From: Acanthosepion lycidas
Taxonomy: Eukaryota > Mollusca > Cephalopoda > Sepiida > Sepiidae
Direction of reading: 5' to 3'
Assembly (NCBI GenBank): GCA_963932145.1
Contig: OZ010580.1
Location: forward strand, 4,088,634-4,152,633
DNA: 64,000 nucleotides
Shown piece by piece: positions 24,410 through 38,348 of this stretch (its first letter is position 1; every line of letters starts with the position of its first letter). The notes beneath the pieces were generated by a model that ran no database searches, had not been told where the DNA came from, and saw only the letters and a list, made by a program, of their open reading frames with translations. Made by a program: the position numbers and the translations under genes.

Positions 24410-24480
24410 TGCATCGGCCGGGAATCGAAGCCGGGCCGCCCGCGCGGCAGGCGAGCATTCTACCACTGAACCACCGATGC
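24410..24480 (-). tRNA. tRNA-Gly-GCC: tRNA-Gly(GCC), copy 13, degenerate (G53C, A37G), probable pseudogene
   Basis: Same B-box and anticodon-loop changes as copies 7 and 27, with the same TTCGCAGTAG 5' flank. Confidence 0.8.
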
Positions 24481-25886
24481 TAGCGACGTTCGCAGTAGCT
24501 CGTCTCTTCATATTTTTAATTTTATTATGTATTTTTCAGTCAGAAATATCACGAATGGATAAATCAACTTTGATCACTGGATATAAAATATACAATTATA
24601 AATTGTTTCATCTTTCTAGAAAGTATATCTATACATTGACGTTTATAAGGAAGTTGGGATGGAAAACACTGAGTAATGAATAAATGAACATTTCGATAAT
24701 CAAGTCTTTATTTAATAACGGCCAAGACGTAGTAAAATAAACGCTGGAAATTTCAATACGCTTAAAACCGACTTTTGCTTTGCAATAGGGACTCGTATCA
24801 CACAACGAATTTTCAAGTTGCGATGATTATACAAACTTTTGCAAGAAATTAGGCCAAAATATGGAACGAAAAATTAACTGTTAAATGGAATTCATGTTTT
24901 ATCACGATGAAAAACGTGTCAATTAAATGAGAATGAGAATAAAATCTTTCATGTCTGCCGGTTGAATATGAAATGATTTTTTGTCGAATTACACAGGTTT
25001 TAGCAATTATAAAAGAAAAGCGAAGTGAAAAAATTCAAAGAAAGTAACACCACGTCTACTATAATATGAGGTTACTTGAATAGATCAATATGTCAGAATA
25101 TATGCAAAGAAATAATTTCGCCAGCGATTGGAAGGAGAGTAACTGACTTACGCTCAGTAAAATGATATTCGTGATAATAGCAATTTCAAAACAATGATGA
25201 TGTTATACTTATTCAACTATTATTTATGTTTCGATAAAAGTTCATTGCATCTTTACAAATATGTGACAAGAGATAAAAACTGAAAATCATACAAAACTTT
25301 AAGAGGAAATGAGTCGGGTTTCGTTGTCTCCAGAGCAAGCACTGAAATGAATTCATTATAAGTGGCGAGTCACACAAGCACACCAACACGCAACGCTTGC
25401 AGGGTAAAAATATGTATTCCGACAAAGGTTTTCCTTCTTAGTGTTCGACGTGATAGGAAACGAGAAAATGTGCAACAGAAGTCTATCATATTAAGAGGAG
25501 ACACGTGCGTGTAATTTTAACGCGGGAATGAATGGAAGAGCATGGATTTGCCGCTTATGGGGCGGAATGAAATATTCAGTAAAAAAACAAACAAACATAC
25601 GCGCACGAGAGACATCATGTACTATATACCGTCAGATTATTACAATTTATCGTGTCGCTTGTATTGTGTGAAGTTGAAAAACTTTTTCGACGGTGCGAAA
25701 ATTATAGAAAAGAATATTGGATATAAAATAATGAAAATTGTTGTTTATCTCGGTGTAGAAATTTTCGACTACTTCGATGTTGTTTGTACTCAGTAGTAAT
25801 GTATATTCGATAGGAAATAAAAGTAATGAAACAATGTCTGTTTGACTGCTTGTTAAATAAAAGTTCATTTAAGAGCTTTGCAAATC

Positions 25887-26009
25887 GTTTACGGCCATAT
25901 CACGTTGAACACACCGGTTCTCGTCCGATCACCGATCAAGTTAAGCAACGTCGAGCCTGGTCAGTACTTGGATGGGTGACCGCTTGGGAATACCAGGTGC
26001 TGTAAGTGC
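25887..26009 (+). rRNA. 5S rRNA, copy 14 (+3 class)
   Basis: TCA insertion, otherwise consensus. Unit length is 1,977 bp, matching unit 8. Confidence 0.97.
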
Positions 26010-26395
26010 TTTTTCTTCGAACCTTCAAATATTCACTAATTTTCGACGCTTTCACTATCTACTACTACATTTCTAACATAGAGATTTTGATTTGCTAAAA
26101 TTTCCTTTAAATTTAAATTTTTTTTACGAAAAAATACAAAACATTGGCACTGCATTGTTTTAGTCAAACAAATAAGACACGGATAATTCGAAAAATCTTG
26201 CCTCGATAAATTTATCAGGAACGGAATTCGAGTATCACATCTCTTCAAATGGCACACGTAGAATCGAAGAACAACACTGATGAAAGCTGAAGGGCTTAAG
26301 AGACATCAGCATGTGGTCAAACGTAAGCGATCTGAGAGACACCTTTTACTGGATTAAAAGATTGCACGACAACACATTGGTGGTGACTACAACAT

Positions 26396-26466
26396 TGCAT
26401 CGGCCGGGAATCGAACCCGGGCCGCCCGCGTGGCAGGCGAGCATTCTACCACTGAACCACCGATGC
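26396..26466 (-). tRNA. tRNA-Gly-GCC: tRNA-Gly(GCC), copy 14, canonical
   Basis: Identical to the reference; TATCCAGTAG 5' flank. Confidence 0.97.
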
Positions 26467-27863
26467 TAGCGACGTATCCAGTAGCTCGTCTCTTCATATT
26501 TTTAATTTTATTATGTATTTTTCAGTCAGAAATATCACGAATGGATAAATCAACTTTGATCACTGGATATAAAATATACAATTATAAATTGTTTCATCTT
26601 TCTAGAAAGTATATCTATACACTGACGTTTATAAGGAAGTTGGGATGGAAAACACTGAGTAATGAATAAATGAACATTTCGATAATCAAGTCTTTATTTA
26701 ATAACGGCCAAAAATAAACGCTGGAAATTTCAATACGCTTAAAACCGACTTTTGCTTTGCAATAGGGACTCGTATCACACAACGAATTTTCAAGTTGCGA
26801 TGATTATACAAACTTTTGCAAGAAATTAGGCCAAAATATGGAACGAAAAATTAACTGTTAAATGGAATTCATGTTTTATCACGATGAAAAACGTGTCAAT
26901 TAAATGAGAATGAGAATAAAATCTTTCATGTCTGCCGGTTGAATATGAAATGATTTTTTGTCGAATTACACAGGTTTTAGCAATTATAAAAGAAAAGCGA
27001 AGTGAAAAAATTCAAAGAAAGTAACACCACGTCTACTATAATATGAGGTTACTTGAATAGATCAATATGTCAGAATATATGCAAAGAAATAATTTCGCCA
27101 GCGATTGGAAGGAGAGTAACTGACTTACGCTCAGTAAAATGATATTCGTGATAATAGCAATTTCAAAACAATGATGATGTTATACTTATTCAACTATTAT
27201 TTATGTTTCGATAAAAGTTCATTGCATCTTTACAAATATGTGACAAGAGATAAAAACTGAAAATCATACAAAACTTTAAGAGGAAATGAGTCGGGTTTCG
27301 TTGTCTCCAGAGCAAGCACTGAAATGAATTCATTATAACTGGCGAGTCACACAAGCACACCAACACGCAACACTTGTAGGGTAAAAATATGTATTCCGAC
27401 AAAGGTTTTCCTTCTTAATGTTCGACGTGATAGGAAACGAGAAAATGTGCAACAGAAGTCTATCATATTAAGAGGAGACACGTGCGTGTAATTTTAACGC
27501 GGGAATGAATGGAAGGGCATGGATTTGCCGCTTATGGGGCGGAATGAAATATTCAGTAAAAAAACAAACAAACATACGCGCACGAGAGACATCATGTACT
27601 ATATACCGTCAGATTATTACAATTTATCGTGTCGCTTGTATTGTGTGAAGTTGAAAAACTTTTTCGACGGTGCGAAAATTATAGAAAAGAATATTGGATA
27701 TAAAATAATGAAAATTGTTGTTTATCTCGGTGTAGAAATTTTCGACTACTTCGATGTTGTTTGTACTCAGTAGTAATGTATATTCGATAGGAAATAAAAG
27801 TAATGAAACAATGTCTGTTTGACTGCTTGTTAAATAAAAGTTCATTTAAGAGCTTTGCAAATC

Positions 27864-27986
27864 GTTTACGGCCATATCACGTTGAACACACCGGTTCTCG
27901 TCCGATCACCGATCAAGTTAAGCAACGTCGAGCCTGGTCAGTACTTGGATGGGTGACCGCTTGGGAATACCAGGTGCTGTAAGTGC
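27864..27986 (+). rRNA. 5S rRNA, copy 15 (+3 class)
   Basis: TCA insertion, otherwise consensus. Unit length is 1,993 bp, matching unit 9. Confidence 0.97.
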
Positions 27987-28372
27987 TTTTTCTTCGAACC
28001 TTCAAATATTCACTAATTTTCGACGCTTTCACTATCTACTACTACATTTCTAACATAGAGATTTTGATTTGCTAAAATTTCCTTTAAATTTAAATTTTTT
28101 TTACGAAAAAATACAAAACATTGGCACTGCATTGTTTTAGTCAAACAAATAAGACACGGATAATTCGAAAAATCTTGCCTCGATAAATTTATCAGGAACG
28201 GAATTCGAGTATCACATCTCTTCAAATGGCACACGTAGAATCGAAGAACAACACTGATGAAAGCTGAAGGGCTTAAGAGACATCAGCATGTGGTCAAACG
28301 TAAGCGATCTGAGAGACACCTTTTACTGGATTAAAAGATTGCACGACAACACATTGGTGGTGACTACAACAT

Positions 28373-28443
28373 TGCATCGGCCGGGAATCGAACCCGGGCC
28401 GCCCGCGTGGCAGGCGAGCATTCTACCACTGAACCACCGATGC
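28373..28443 (-). tRNA. tRNA-Gly-GCC: tRNA-Gly(GCC), copy 15, canonical
   Basis: Identical to the reference; TATCCAGAAG 5' flank as in copies 9 and 11. Confidence 0.97.
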
Positions 28444-29182
28444 TAGCGACGTATCCAGAAGCTCGTCTCTTCATATTTTTAATTTTATTATGTATTTTTC
28501 AGTCAGAAATATCACGAATGGATAAATCAACTTTGATCACTGGATATAAAATATACAATTATAAATTGTTTCATCTTTCTAGAAAGTATATCTATACACT
28601 GACGTTTATAAGGAAGTTGGGATGGAAAACACTGAGTAATGAATAAATGAACATTTCGATAATCAAGTCTTTATTTAATAACGGCCAAAAATAAACGCTG
28701 GAAATTTCAATACGCTTAAAACCGACTTTTGCTTTGCAATAGGGACTCGTATCACACAACGAATTTTCAAGTTGCGATGATTATACAAACTTTTGCAAGA
28801 AATTAGGCCAAAATATGGAACGAAAAATTAACTGTTAAATGGAATTCATGTTTTATCACGATGAAAAACGTGTCAATTAAATGAGAATGAGAATAAAATC
28901 TTTCATGTCTGCCGGTTGAATATGAAATGATTTTTTGTCGAATTACACAGGTTTTAGCAATTATAAAAGAAAAGCGAAGTGAAAAAATTCAAAGAAAGTA
29001 ACACCACGTCTACTATAATATGAGGTTACTTGAATAGATCAATATGTCAGAATATATGCAAAGAAATAATTTCGCCAGCGATTGGAAGGAGAGTAACTGA
29101 CTTACGCTCAGTAAAATGATATTCGTGATAATAGCAATTTCAAAACAATGATGATGTTATACTTATTCAACTATTATTTATG

Positions 29183-29214
29183 TTTCGATAAAAGTTCATT
29201 TCGATAAAAGTTCA
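29183..29214. repeat. 16-bp tandem duplication (unit 15)
   Basis: TTTCGATAAAAGTTCA twice in tandem. Confidence 0.95.
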
Positions 29215-29856
29215 TTGCATCTTTACAAATATGTGACAAGAGATAAAAACTGAAAATCATACAAAACTTTAAGAGGAAATGAGTCGGGTTTCGTTGTCTC
29301 CAGAGCAAGCACTGAAATGAATTCATTATAACTGGCGAGTCACACAAGCACACCAACACGCAACACTTGTAGGGTAAAAATATGTATTCCGACAAAGGTT
29401 TTCTTTCTTAGTGTTCGACGTGATAGGAAACGAGAAAATGTGCAACAGAAGTCTATCATATTAAGAGGAGACACGTGCGTGTAATTTTAACGCGGGAATG
29501 AATGGAAGGGCATGGATTTGCCGCTTATGGGGCGGAATGAAATATTCAGTAAAAAAACAAACAAACATACGCGCACGAGAGACATCATGTACTATATACC
29601 GTCAGATTATTACAATTTATCGTGTCGCTTGTATTGTGTGAAGTTGAAAAATCTTTTCGACGGTGCGAAAATTATAGAAAACAATATTGGATATAAAATA
29701 ATGAAAATTGTTGTTTATCTCGGTGTAGAAATTTTCGACTACTTCGATGTTGTTTGTACTCAGTAGTAATGTATATTCGATAGGAAATAAAAGTAATGAA
29801 ACAATGTCTGTTTGACTGCTTGTTAAATAAAAGCTCATTTAAGAGCTTTGCAAATC

Positions 29857-29976
29857 GTTTACGGCCATATCACGTTGAACACACCGGTTCTTGTCCGATC
29901 ACCGAAGTTAAGCAACGTCGAGCCTGGTCAGTACTTGGATGGGTGACCGCTTGGGAATACCAGGTGCTGTAAGTGC
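29857..29976 (+). rRNA. 5S rRNA, copy 16 (C36T)
   Basis: C36T and the 22-bp insert as in units 10 and 12. Near its 3' end (after about 31400) this unit departs from unit 10, which marks the right edge of the duplicated block. Unit length is 2,005 bp. Confidence 0.96.
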
Positions 29977-30384
29977 TTTTTGCTTCTTTTGTCTGTGCTT
30001 TTTCTTCGAACCTTCAAATATTCACTAATTTTCGACGCTTTCACTATCTACTACTACATTTCTAACATAGAGATTTTGATTTGCTAAAATTTCCTTTAAA
30101 TTTAAATTTTTTTTACGAAAAAATACAAAACATTGGCACTGCATTGTTTTAGTCAAACAAATAAGACACGGATAATTCGAAAAATCTTGCCTCGATAAAT
30201 TTATCAGGAACGGAATTCGAGTATCACATCTCTTCAAATGGCACACGTAGAATCGAAGAACAACACTGATGAAAGCTGAAGGGCTTAAGAGACATCAGCA
30301 TGTGGTCAAACGTAAGCGATCTGAGAGACACCTTTTACTGGATTAAAAGATTGCACGACAACACATTGGTGGTGACTACAACAT

Positions 30385-30455
30385 TGCATCGGCCGGGAAT
30401 CGAACCCGGGCCGCCCGCGTGGCAGGCGAGCATTCTACCACTGAACCACCGATGC
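30385..30455 (-). tRNA. tRNA-Gly-GCC: tRNA-Gly(GCC), copy 16, canonical
   Basis: Identical to the reference; TACGCCGTAG 5' flank. Confidence 0.97.
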
Positions 30456-31861
30456 TAGCGACGTACGCCGTAGCTCGTCTCTTCATATTTTTAATTTTAT
30501 TATGTATTTTTCAGTCAGAAATATCACGAATGGATCAATCAACTTTGATCACTGGATATAAAATATACAATTATAAATTGTTTCATCTTTCTAGAAAGTA
30601 TATCTATACATTGACGTTTATAAGGAAGTTGGGATGGAAAACACTGAGTAATGAATAAATGAACATTTCGATAATCAAGTCTTTATTTAATAACGGCCAA
30701 GACGTAGTAAAATAAACGCTGGAAATTTCAATACGCTTAAAACCGACTTTTGCTTTGCAATAGGGACTCGTATCACACAACGAATTTTCAAGTTGCGATG
30801 ATTATACAAACTTTTGCAAGAAATTAGGCCAAAATATGGAACGAAAAATTAACTGTTAAATGGAATTCATGTTTTATCACGATGAAAAACGTGTCAATTA
30901 AATGAGAATGAGAATAAAATCTTTCATGTCTGCCGGTTGAATATGAAATGATTTTTTGTCGAATTACACAGGTTTTAGCAATTATAAAAGAAAAGCGAAG
31001 TGAAAAAATTCAAAGAAAGTAACACCACGTCTACTATAATATGAGGTTACTTGAATAGATCAATATGTCAGAATATATGCAAAGAAATAATTTCGCCAGC
31101 GATTGGAAGGAGAGTAACTGACTTACGCTCAGTAAAATGATATTCGTGATAATAGCAATTTCAAAACAATGATGATGTTATACTTATTCAACTATTATTT
31201 ATGTTTCGATAAAAGTTCATTGCATCTTTACAAATATGTGACAAGAGATAAAAACTGAAAATCATACAAAACTTTAAGAGGAAATGAGTCGGGTTTCGTT
31301 GTCTCCAGAGCAAGCACTGAAATGAATTCATTATAAGTGGCGAGTCACACAAGCACACCAACACGCAACGCTTGTAGGGTAAAAATATGTATTCCGACAA
31401 AGGTTTTCCTTCTTAGTGTTCGACGTGATAGGAAACGAGAAAATGTGCAACAGAAGTCTATCATATTAAGAGGAGACACGTGCGTGTAATTTTAACGCGG
31501 GAATGAATGGAAGAGCATGGATTTGCCGCTTATGGGGCGGAATGAAATATTCAGTAAAAAAACAAACAAACATACGCGCACGAGAGACATCATGTACTAT
31601 ATACCGTCAGATTATTACAATTTATCGTGTCGCTTGTATTGTGTGAAGTTGAAAAATCTTTTCGACGGTGCGAAAATTATAGAAAAGAATATTGGATATA
31701 AAATAATGAAAATTGTTGTTTATCTCGGTGTAGAAATTTTCGACTACTTCGATGTTGTTTGTACTCAGTAGTAATGTATATTCGATAGGAAATAAAAGTA
31801 ATGAAACAATGTCTGTTTGACTGCTTGTTAAATAAAAGTTCATTTAAGAGCTTTGCAAATC

Positions 31862-31984
31862 GTTTACGGCCATATCACGTTGAACACACCGGTTCTCGTC
31901 CGATCACCGATCAAGTTAAGCAACGTCGAGCCTGGTCAGTACTTGGATGGGTGACCGCTTGGGAATACCAGGTGCTGTAAGTGC
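31862..31984 (+). rRNA. 5S rRNA, copy 17 (+3 class)
   Basis: TCA insertion, otherwise consensus. Unit length is 1,993 bp (+3, -9 and +16). Confidence 0.97.
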
Positions 31985-32370
31985 TTTTTCTTCGAACCTT
32001 CAAATATTCACTAATTTTCGACGCTTTCACTATCTACTACTACATTTCTAACATAGAGATTTTGATTTGCTAAAATTTCCTTTAAATTTAAATTTTTTTT
32101 ACGAAAAAATACAAAACATTGGCACTGCATTGTTTTAGTCAAACAAATAAGACACGGATAATTCGAAAAATCTTGCCTCGATAAATTTATCAGGAACGGA
32201 ATTCGAGTATCACATCTCTTCAAATGGCACACGTAGAATCGAAGAACAACACTGATGAAAGCTGAAGGGCTTAAGAGACATCAGCATGTGGTCAAACGTA
32301 AGCGATCTGAGAGACACCTTTTACTGGATTAAAAGATTGCACGACAACACATTGGTGGTGACTACAACAT

Positions 32371-32441
32371 TGCATCGGCCGGGAATCGAACCCGGGCCGC
32401 CCGCGTGGCAGGCGAGCATTCTACCACTGAACCACCGATGC
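32371..32441 (-). tRNA. tRNA-Gly-GCC: tRNA-Gly(GCC), copy 17, canonical
   Basis: Identical to the reference; TATCCAGTAG 5' flank. Confidence 0.97.
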
Positions 32442-33180
32442 TAGCGACGTATCCAGTAGCTCGTCTCTTCATATTTTTAATTTTATTATGTATTTTTCAG
32501 TCAGAAATATCACGAATGGATAAATCAACTTTGATCACTGGATATAAAATATACAATTATAAATTGTTTCATCTTTCTAGAAAGTATATCTATACACTGA
32601 CGTTTATAAGGAAGTTGGGATGGAAAACACTGAGTAATGAATAAATGAACATTTCGATAATCAAGTCTTTATTTAATAACGGCCAAAAATAAACGCTGGA
32701 AATTTCAATACGCTTAAAACCGACTTTTGCTTTGCAATAGGGACTCGTATCACACAACGAATTTTCAAGTTGCGATGATTATACAAACTTTTGCAAGAAA
32801 TTAGGCCAAAATATGGAACGAAAAATTAACTGTTAAATGGAATTCATGTTTTATCACGATGAAAAACGTGTCAATTAAATGAGAATGAGAATAAAATCTT
32901 TCATGTCTGCCGGTTGAATATGAAATGATTTTTTGTCGAATTACACAGGTTTTAGCAATTATAAAAGAAAAGCGAAGTGAAAAAATTCAAAGAAAGTAAC
33001 ACCACGTCTACTATAATATGAGGTTACTTGAATAGATCAATATGTCAGAATATATGCAAAGAAATAATTTCGCCAGCGATTGGAAGGAGAGTAACTGACT
33101 TACGCTCAGTAAAATGATATTCGTGATAATAGCAATTTCAAAACAATGATGATGTTATACTTATTCAACTATTATTTATG

Positions 33181-33212
33181 TTTCGATAAAAGTTCATTTC
33201 GATAAAAGTTCA
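33181..33212. repeat. 16-bp tandem duplication (unit 17)
   Basis: TTTCGATAAAAGTTCA twice in tandem. Confidence 0.95.
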
Positions 33213-33854
33213 TTGCATCTTTACAAATATGTGACAAGAGATAAAAACTGAAAATCATACAAAACTTTAAGAGGAAATGAGTCGGGTTTCGTTGTCTCCA
33301 GAGCAAGCACTGAAATGAATTCATTATAACTGGCGAGTCACACAAGCACACCAACACGCAACACTTGTAGGGTAAAAATATGTATTCCGACAAAGGTTTT
33401 CTTTCTTAGTGTTCGACGTGATAGGAAACGAGAAAATGTGCAACAGAAGTCTATCATATTAAGAGGAGACACGTGCGTGTAATTTTAACGCGGGAATGAA
33501 TGGAAGGGCATGGATTTGCCGCTTATGGGGCGGAATGAAATATTCAGTAAAAAAACAAACAAACATACGCGCACGAGAGACATCATGTACTATATACCGT
33601 CAGATTATTACAATTTATCGTGTCGCTTGTATTGTGTGAAGTTGAAAAATCTTTTCGACGGTGCGAAAATTATAGAAAACAATATTGGATATAAAATAAT
33701 GAAAATTGTTGTTTATCTCGGTGTAGAAATTTTCGACTACTTCGATGTTGTTTGTACTCAGTAGTAATGTATATTCGATAGGAAATAAAAGTAATGAAAC
33801 AATGTCTGTTTGACTGCTTGTTAAATAAAAGCTCATTTAAGAGCTTTGCAAATC

Positions 33855-33974
33855 GTTTACGGCCATATCACGTTGAACACACCGGTTCTCGTCCGATCAC
33901 CGAAGTTAAGCAACGTCGAGCCTGGTCAGTACTTGGATGGGTGACCGCTTGGGAATACCAGGTGCTGTAAGTGC
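33855..33974 (+). rRNA. 5S rRNA, copy 18 (standard 120 nt)
   Basis: Consensus sequence followed by the 22-bp insert. Unit length is 2,005 bp. Its counterpart is unit 25. Confidence 0.97.
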
Positions 33975-34382
33975 TTTTTGCTTCTTTTGTCTGTGCTTTT
34001 TCTTCGAACCTTCAAATATTCACTAATTTTCGACGCTTTCACTATCTACTACTACATTTCTAACATAGAGATTTTGATTTGCTAAAATTTCCTTTAAATT
34101 TAAATTTTTTTTACGAAAAAATACAAAACATTGGCACTGCATTGTTTTAGTCAAACAAATAAGACACGGATAATTCGAAAAATCTTGCCTCGATAAATTT
34201 ATCAGGAACGGAATTCGACTATCACATCTCTTCAAATGGCACACGTAGAATCGAAGAACAACACTGATGAAAGCTGAACGGCTTAAGAGACATCAGCATG
34301 TGGTCAAACGTAAGCGATCTGAGAGACACCTTTTACTGGATTAAAAGATTGCACGACAACACATTGGTGGTGCCTACAACAT

Positions 34383-34453
34383 TGCATCGGCCGGGAATCG
34401 AACCCGGGCCGCCCGCGTGGCAGGGGAGCATTCTACCACTGAACCACCGATGC
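34383..34453 (-). tRNA. tRNA-Gly-GCC: tRNA-Gly(GCC), copy 18, G30C variant
   Basis: C-C mismatch at 30-40 in the anticodon stem. The 5' flank has GTCCGCACTAG and TCTTTATAT, shared only with copy 25. Confidence 0.88.
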
Positions 34454-35859
34454 TAGCGACGTCCGCACTAGCTCGTCTCTTTATATTTTTAATTTTATTA
34501 TGTATTTTTCAGTCAGAAATATCACGAATGGATAAATCAACTTTGATCACTGGATATAAAATATACAATTATAAATTGTTTCATCTTTCTAGAAAGTATA
34601 TCTATACACTGACGTTTATAAGGAAGTTGGGATGGAAAACACTGAGTAATGAATAAATGAACATTTCGATAATCAAGTCTTTATTTAATAACGGCCAAGA
34701 CGTAGTAAAATAAACGCTGGAAATTTCAATACGCTTAAAACCGACTTTTGCTTTGCAATAGGGACTCGTATCACACAACGAATTTTCAAGTTGCGATGAT
34801 TATACAAACTTTTGCAAGAAATTAGGCCAAAATATGGAACGAAAAATTAACTGTTAAATGGAATTCATGTTTTATCACGATGAAAAACGTGTCAATTAAA
34901 TGAGAATGAGAATAAAATCTTTCATGTCTGCCGGTTGAATATGAAATGATTTTTTGTCGAATTACACAGGTTTTAGCAATTATAAAAGAAAAGCGAAGTG
35001 AAAAAATTCAAAGAAAGTAACACCACGTCTACTATAATATGAGGTTACTTGAATAGATCAATATGTCAGAATATATGCAAAGAAATAATTTCGCCAGCGA
35101 TTGGAAGGAGAGTAACTGACTTACGCTCAGTAAAATGATATTCGTGATAATAGCAATTTCAAAACAATGATGATGTTATACTTATTCAACTATTATTTAT
35201 GTTTCGATAAAAGTTCATTGCATCTTTACAAATATGTGACAAGAGATAAAAACTGAAAATCATACAAAACTTTAAGAGGAAATGAGTCGGGTTTCGTTGT
35301 CTCCAGAGCAAGCACTGAAATGAATTCATTATAACTGGCGAGTCACACAAGCACACCAACACGCAACACTTGTAGGGTAAAAATATGTATTCCGACAAAG
35401 GTTTTCTTTCTTAGTGTTCGACGTGGTAGGAAACGAGAAAATGTGCAACAGAAGTCTATCATATTAAGAGGAGACACGTGCGTGTAATTTTAACGCGGGA
35501 ATGAATGGAAGAGCATGGATTTGCCGCTTATGGGGCGGAATGAAATATTCAGTAAAAAAACAAACAAACATACGCGCACGAGAGACATCATGTACTATAT
35601 ACCGTCAGATTATTACAATTTATCGTGTCGCTTGTATTGTGTGAAGTTGAAAAATCTTTTCGACGGTGCGAAAATTATAGAAAAGAATATTGGATATAAA
35701 ATAATGAAAATTGTTGTTTATCTCGGTGTAGAAATTTTCGACTACTTCGATGTTGTTTGTACTCAGTAGTAATGTATATTCGATAGGAAATAAAAGTAAT
35801 GAAACAATGTCTGTTTGACTGCTTGTTAAATAAAAGCTCATTTAAGAGCTTTGCAAATC

Positions 35860-35979
35860 GTTTACGGCCATATCACGTTGAACACACCGGTTCTCGTCCG
35901 ATCACCGAAGTTAAGCAACGTCGAGCCTGGTCAGTACTTGGATGGGTGACCGCTTGGGAATACCAGGTGCTGTAAGTGC
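35860..35979 (+). rRNA. 5S rRNA, copy 19 (standard 120 nt)
   Basis: Consensus sequence. Unit length is 1,983 bp. Its counterpart is unit 26, which is 10 bp longer. Confidence 0.97.
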
Positions 35980-36365
35980 TTTTTCTTCGAACCTTCAAAT
36001 ATTCACTAATTTTCGACGCTTTCACTATCTACTACTACATTTCTAACATAGAGATTTTGATTTGCTAAAATTTCCTTTAAATTTAAATTTTTTTTACGAA
36101 AAAATACAAAACATTGGCACTGCATTGTTTTAGTCAAACAAATAAGACACGGATAATTCGAAAAATCTTGCCTCGATAAATTTATCAGGAACGGAATTCG
36201 AGTATCACATCTCTTCAAATGGCACACGTAGAATCGAAGAACAACACTTATGAAAGCTGAAGGGCTTAAGAGACATCAGCATGTGGTCAAACGTAAGCGA
36301 TCTGAGAGACACCTTTTACTGGATTAAAAGATTGCATGACAACACATTGGTGGTGACTACAACAT

Positions 36366-36436
36366 TTCATCGGCCGGGAATCGAACCCGGGCCGCCCGCG
36401 TGGCAGGCGAGCATTCTACCACTGAACCACCGATGT
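36366..36436 (-). tRNA. tRNA-Gly-GCC: tRNA-Gly(GCC), copy 19, G1A and C72A, probable pseudogene
   Basis: Both partners of the terminal acceptor pair have changed (A1 and A72), so that pair is lost. Internal promoter boxes and the anticodon are intact, so it may be transcribed but poorly processed. Copy 26 is the same, and copy 6 shows the earlier one-change state. Confidence 0.8.
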
Positions 36437-37842
36437 TAGCGACGTACGCAGTAGCTCGACTCTTCATATTTTTAATTTTATTATGTATTTTTCAGTCAGA
36501 AATATCACGAATGGATAAATCAACTTTGATCACTGGATATAAAATATACAATTATAAATTGTTTCATCTTTCTAGAAAGTATATCTATACACTGACGTTT
36601 ATAAGGAAGTTGGGATGGAAAACACTGAGTAATGAATATATGAACATTTCGATAATCAAGTCTTTATTTAATAACGGCCAAGACGTAGTAAAATAAACGC
36701 TGGAAATTTCAATACGCTTAAAACCGACTTTTGCTTTGCAATAGGGACTCGTATCACACAACGAATTTTCAAGTTGCGATGATTATACAAACTTTTGCAA
36801 GAAATTAGGCCAAAATATGGAACGAAAAATTAACTGTTAAATGGAATTCATGTTTTATCACGATGAAAAACGTGTCAATTAAATGAGAATGAGAATAAAA
36901 TCTTTCATGTCTGCCGGTTGAATATGAAATGATTTTTTGTCGAATTACACAGGTTTTAGCAATTATAAAAGAAAAGCGAAGTGAAAAAATTCAAAGAAAG
37001 TAACACCACGTCTACTATAATATGAGGTTACTTGAATAGATCAATATGTCAGAATATATGCAAAGAAATAATTTCGCCAGCGATTGGAAGGAGAGTAACT
37101 GACTTACGCTCAGTAAAATGATATTCGTGATAATAGCAATTTCAAAACAATGATGATGTTATACTTATTCAACTATTATTTATGTTTCGATAAAAGTTCA
37201 TTGCATCTTTACAAATATGTGACAAGAGATAAAAACTGAAAATCATACAAAACTTTAAGAGGAAATGAGTCGGGTTTCGTTGTCTCCAGAGCAAGCACTG
37301 AAATGAATTCATTATAACTGGCGAGTCACACAAGCACACCAACACGCAACACTTGTAGGGTAAAAATATGTATTCCGACAAAGGTTTTCTTTCTTAGTGT
37401 TCGACGTGATAGGAAACGAGAAAATGTGCAACAGAAGTCTATCATATTAAGAGGAGACACGTGCGTGTAATTTTAACGCGGGAATGAATGGAAGAGCATG
37501 GATTTGCCGCTTATGGGGCGGAATGAAATATTCAGTAAAAAAACAAACAAACATACGCGCACGAGAGACATCATGTACTATATACCGTCAGATTATTACA
37601 ATTTATCGTGTCGCTTGTATTGTGTGAAGTTGAAAAATCTTTTCGACGGTGCGAAAATTATAGAAAACAATATTGGATATAAAATAATGAAAATTGTTGT
37701 TTATCTCGGTGTAGAAATTTTCGACTACTTCGATGTTGTTTGTACTCAGTAGTAATGTATATTCGATAGGAAATAAAAGTAATGAAACAATGTCTGTTTG
37801 ACTGCTTGTTAAATAAAAGCTCATTTAAGAGCTTTGCAAATC

Positions 37843-37962
37843 TTTTACGGCCATATCACGTTGAACACACCGGTTCTCGTCCGATCACCGAAGTTAAGCA
37901 ACGTCGAGCCTGGTCAGTACTTGGATGGGTGACCGCTTGGGAATACCAGGTGCTGTAAGTGC
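37843..37962 (+). rRNA. 5S rRNA, copy 20 (G1T)
   Basis: The first base is T instead of G. In the consensus, G1 would only form a G-U pair, so the effect on helix I is small, though initiation normally prefers a purine. Unit length is 1,983 bp. Confidence 0.93.
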
Positions 37963-38348
37963 TTTTTCTTCGAACCTTCAAATATTCACTAATTTTCGAC
38001 GCTTTCACTATCTACTACTACATTTCTAACATAGAGATTTTGATTTGCTAAAATTTCCTTTAAATTTAAATTTTTTTTACGAAAAAATACAAAACATTGG
38101 CACTGCATTGTTTTAGTCAAACAAATAAGACACGGATGATTCGAAAAATCTTGCCTCGATAAATTTATCAGGAACGGAATTCGAGTATCACATCTCTTCA
38201 AATGGCACACGTAGAATCGAAGAACAACACTGATGAAAGCTGAAGGGCTTAAGAGACATCAGCATGTGGTCAAACGTAAGCGATCTGAGAGACACCTTTT
38301 ACTGGATTAAAAGATTGCACGACAACACATTGGTGGTGACTACAACAT

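Larger units (their letters stand above)
20492..24486 (+). repeat. Second copy of the tandem 3,995-bp duplication
   Basis: It covers the 3' part of unit 11, unit 12 and the 5' part of unit 13 and matches about 16497-20491 in marker order. It ends where tRNA copy 13 shows the G53C and A37G changes missing from copy 11. Confidence 0.75.
23450..31400 (+). repeat. Block A, second copy (units 13-16)
   Basis: It is the counterpart of the unit 7-10 block, with the same order of 5S classes, tRNA variants and spacer indels. It ends inside unit 16, after which the spacer switches to another variant set. Confidence 0.75.
32460..37040 (+). repeat. Block B, first copy (units 17-19)
   Basis: From the 5' flank of tRNA copy 17 to mid-unit 19, variants match those 13,926 bp further right (7 units). 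They include the unusual GTCCGCACTAG flank and the doubly changed tRNA acceptor end. Confidence 0.7.
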
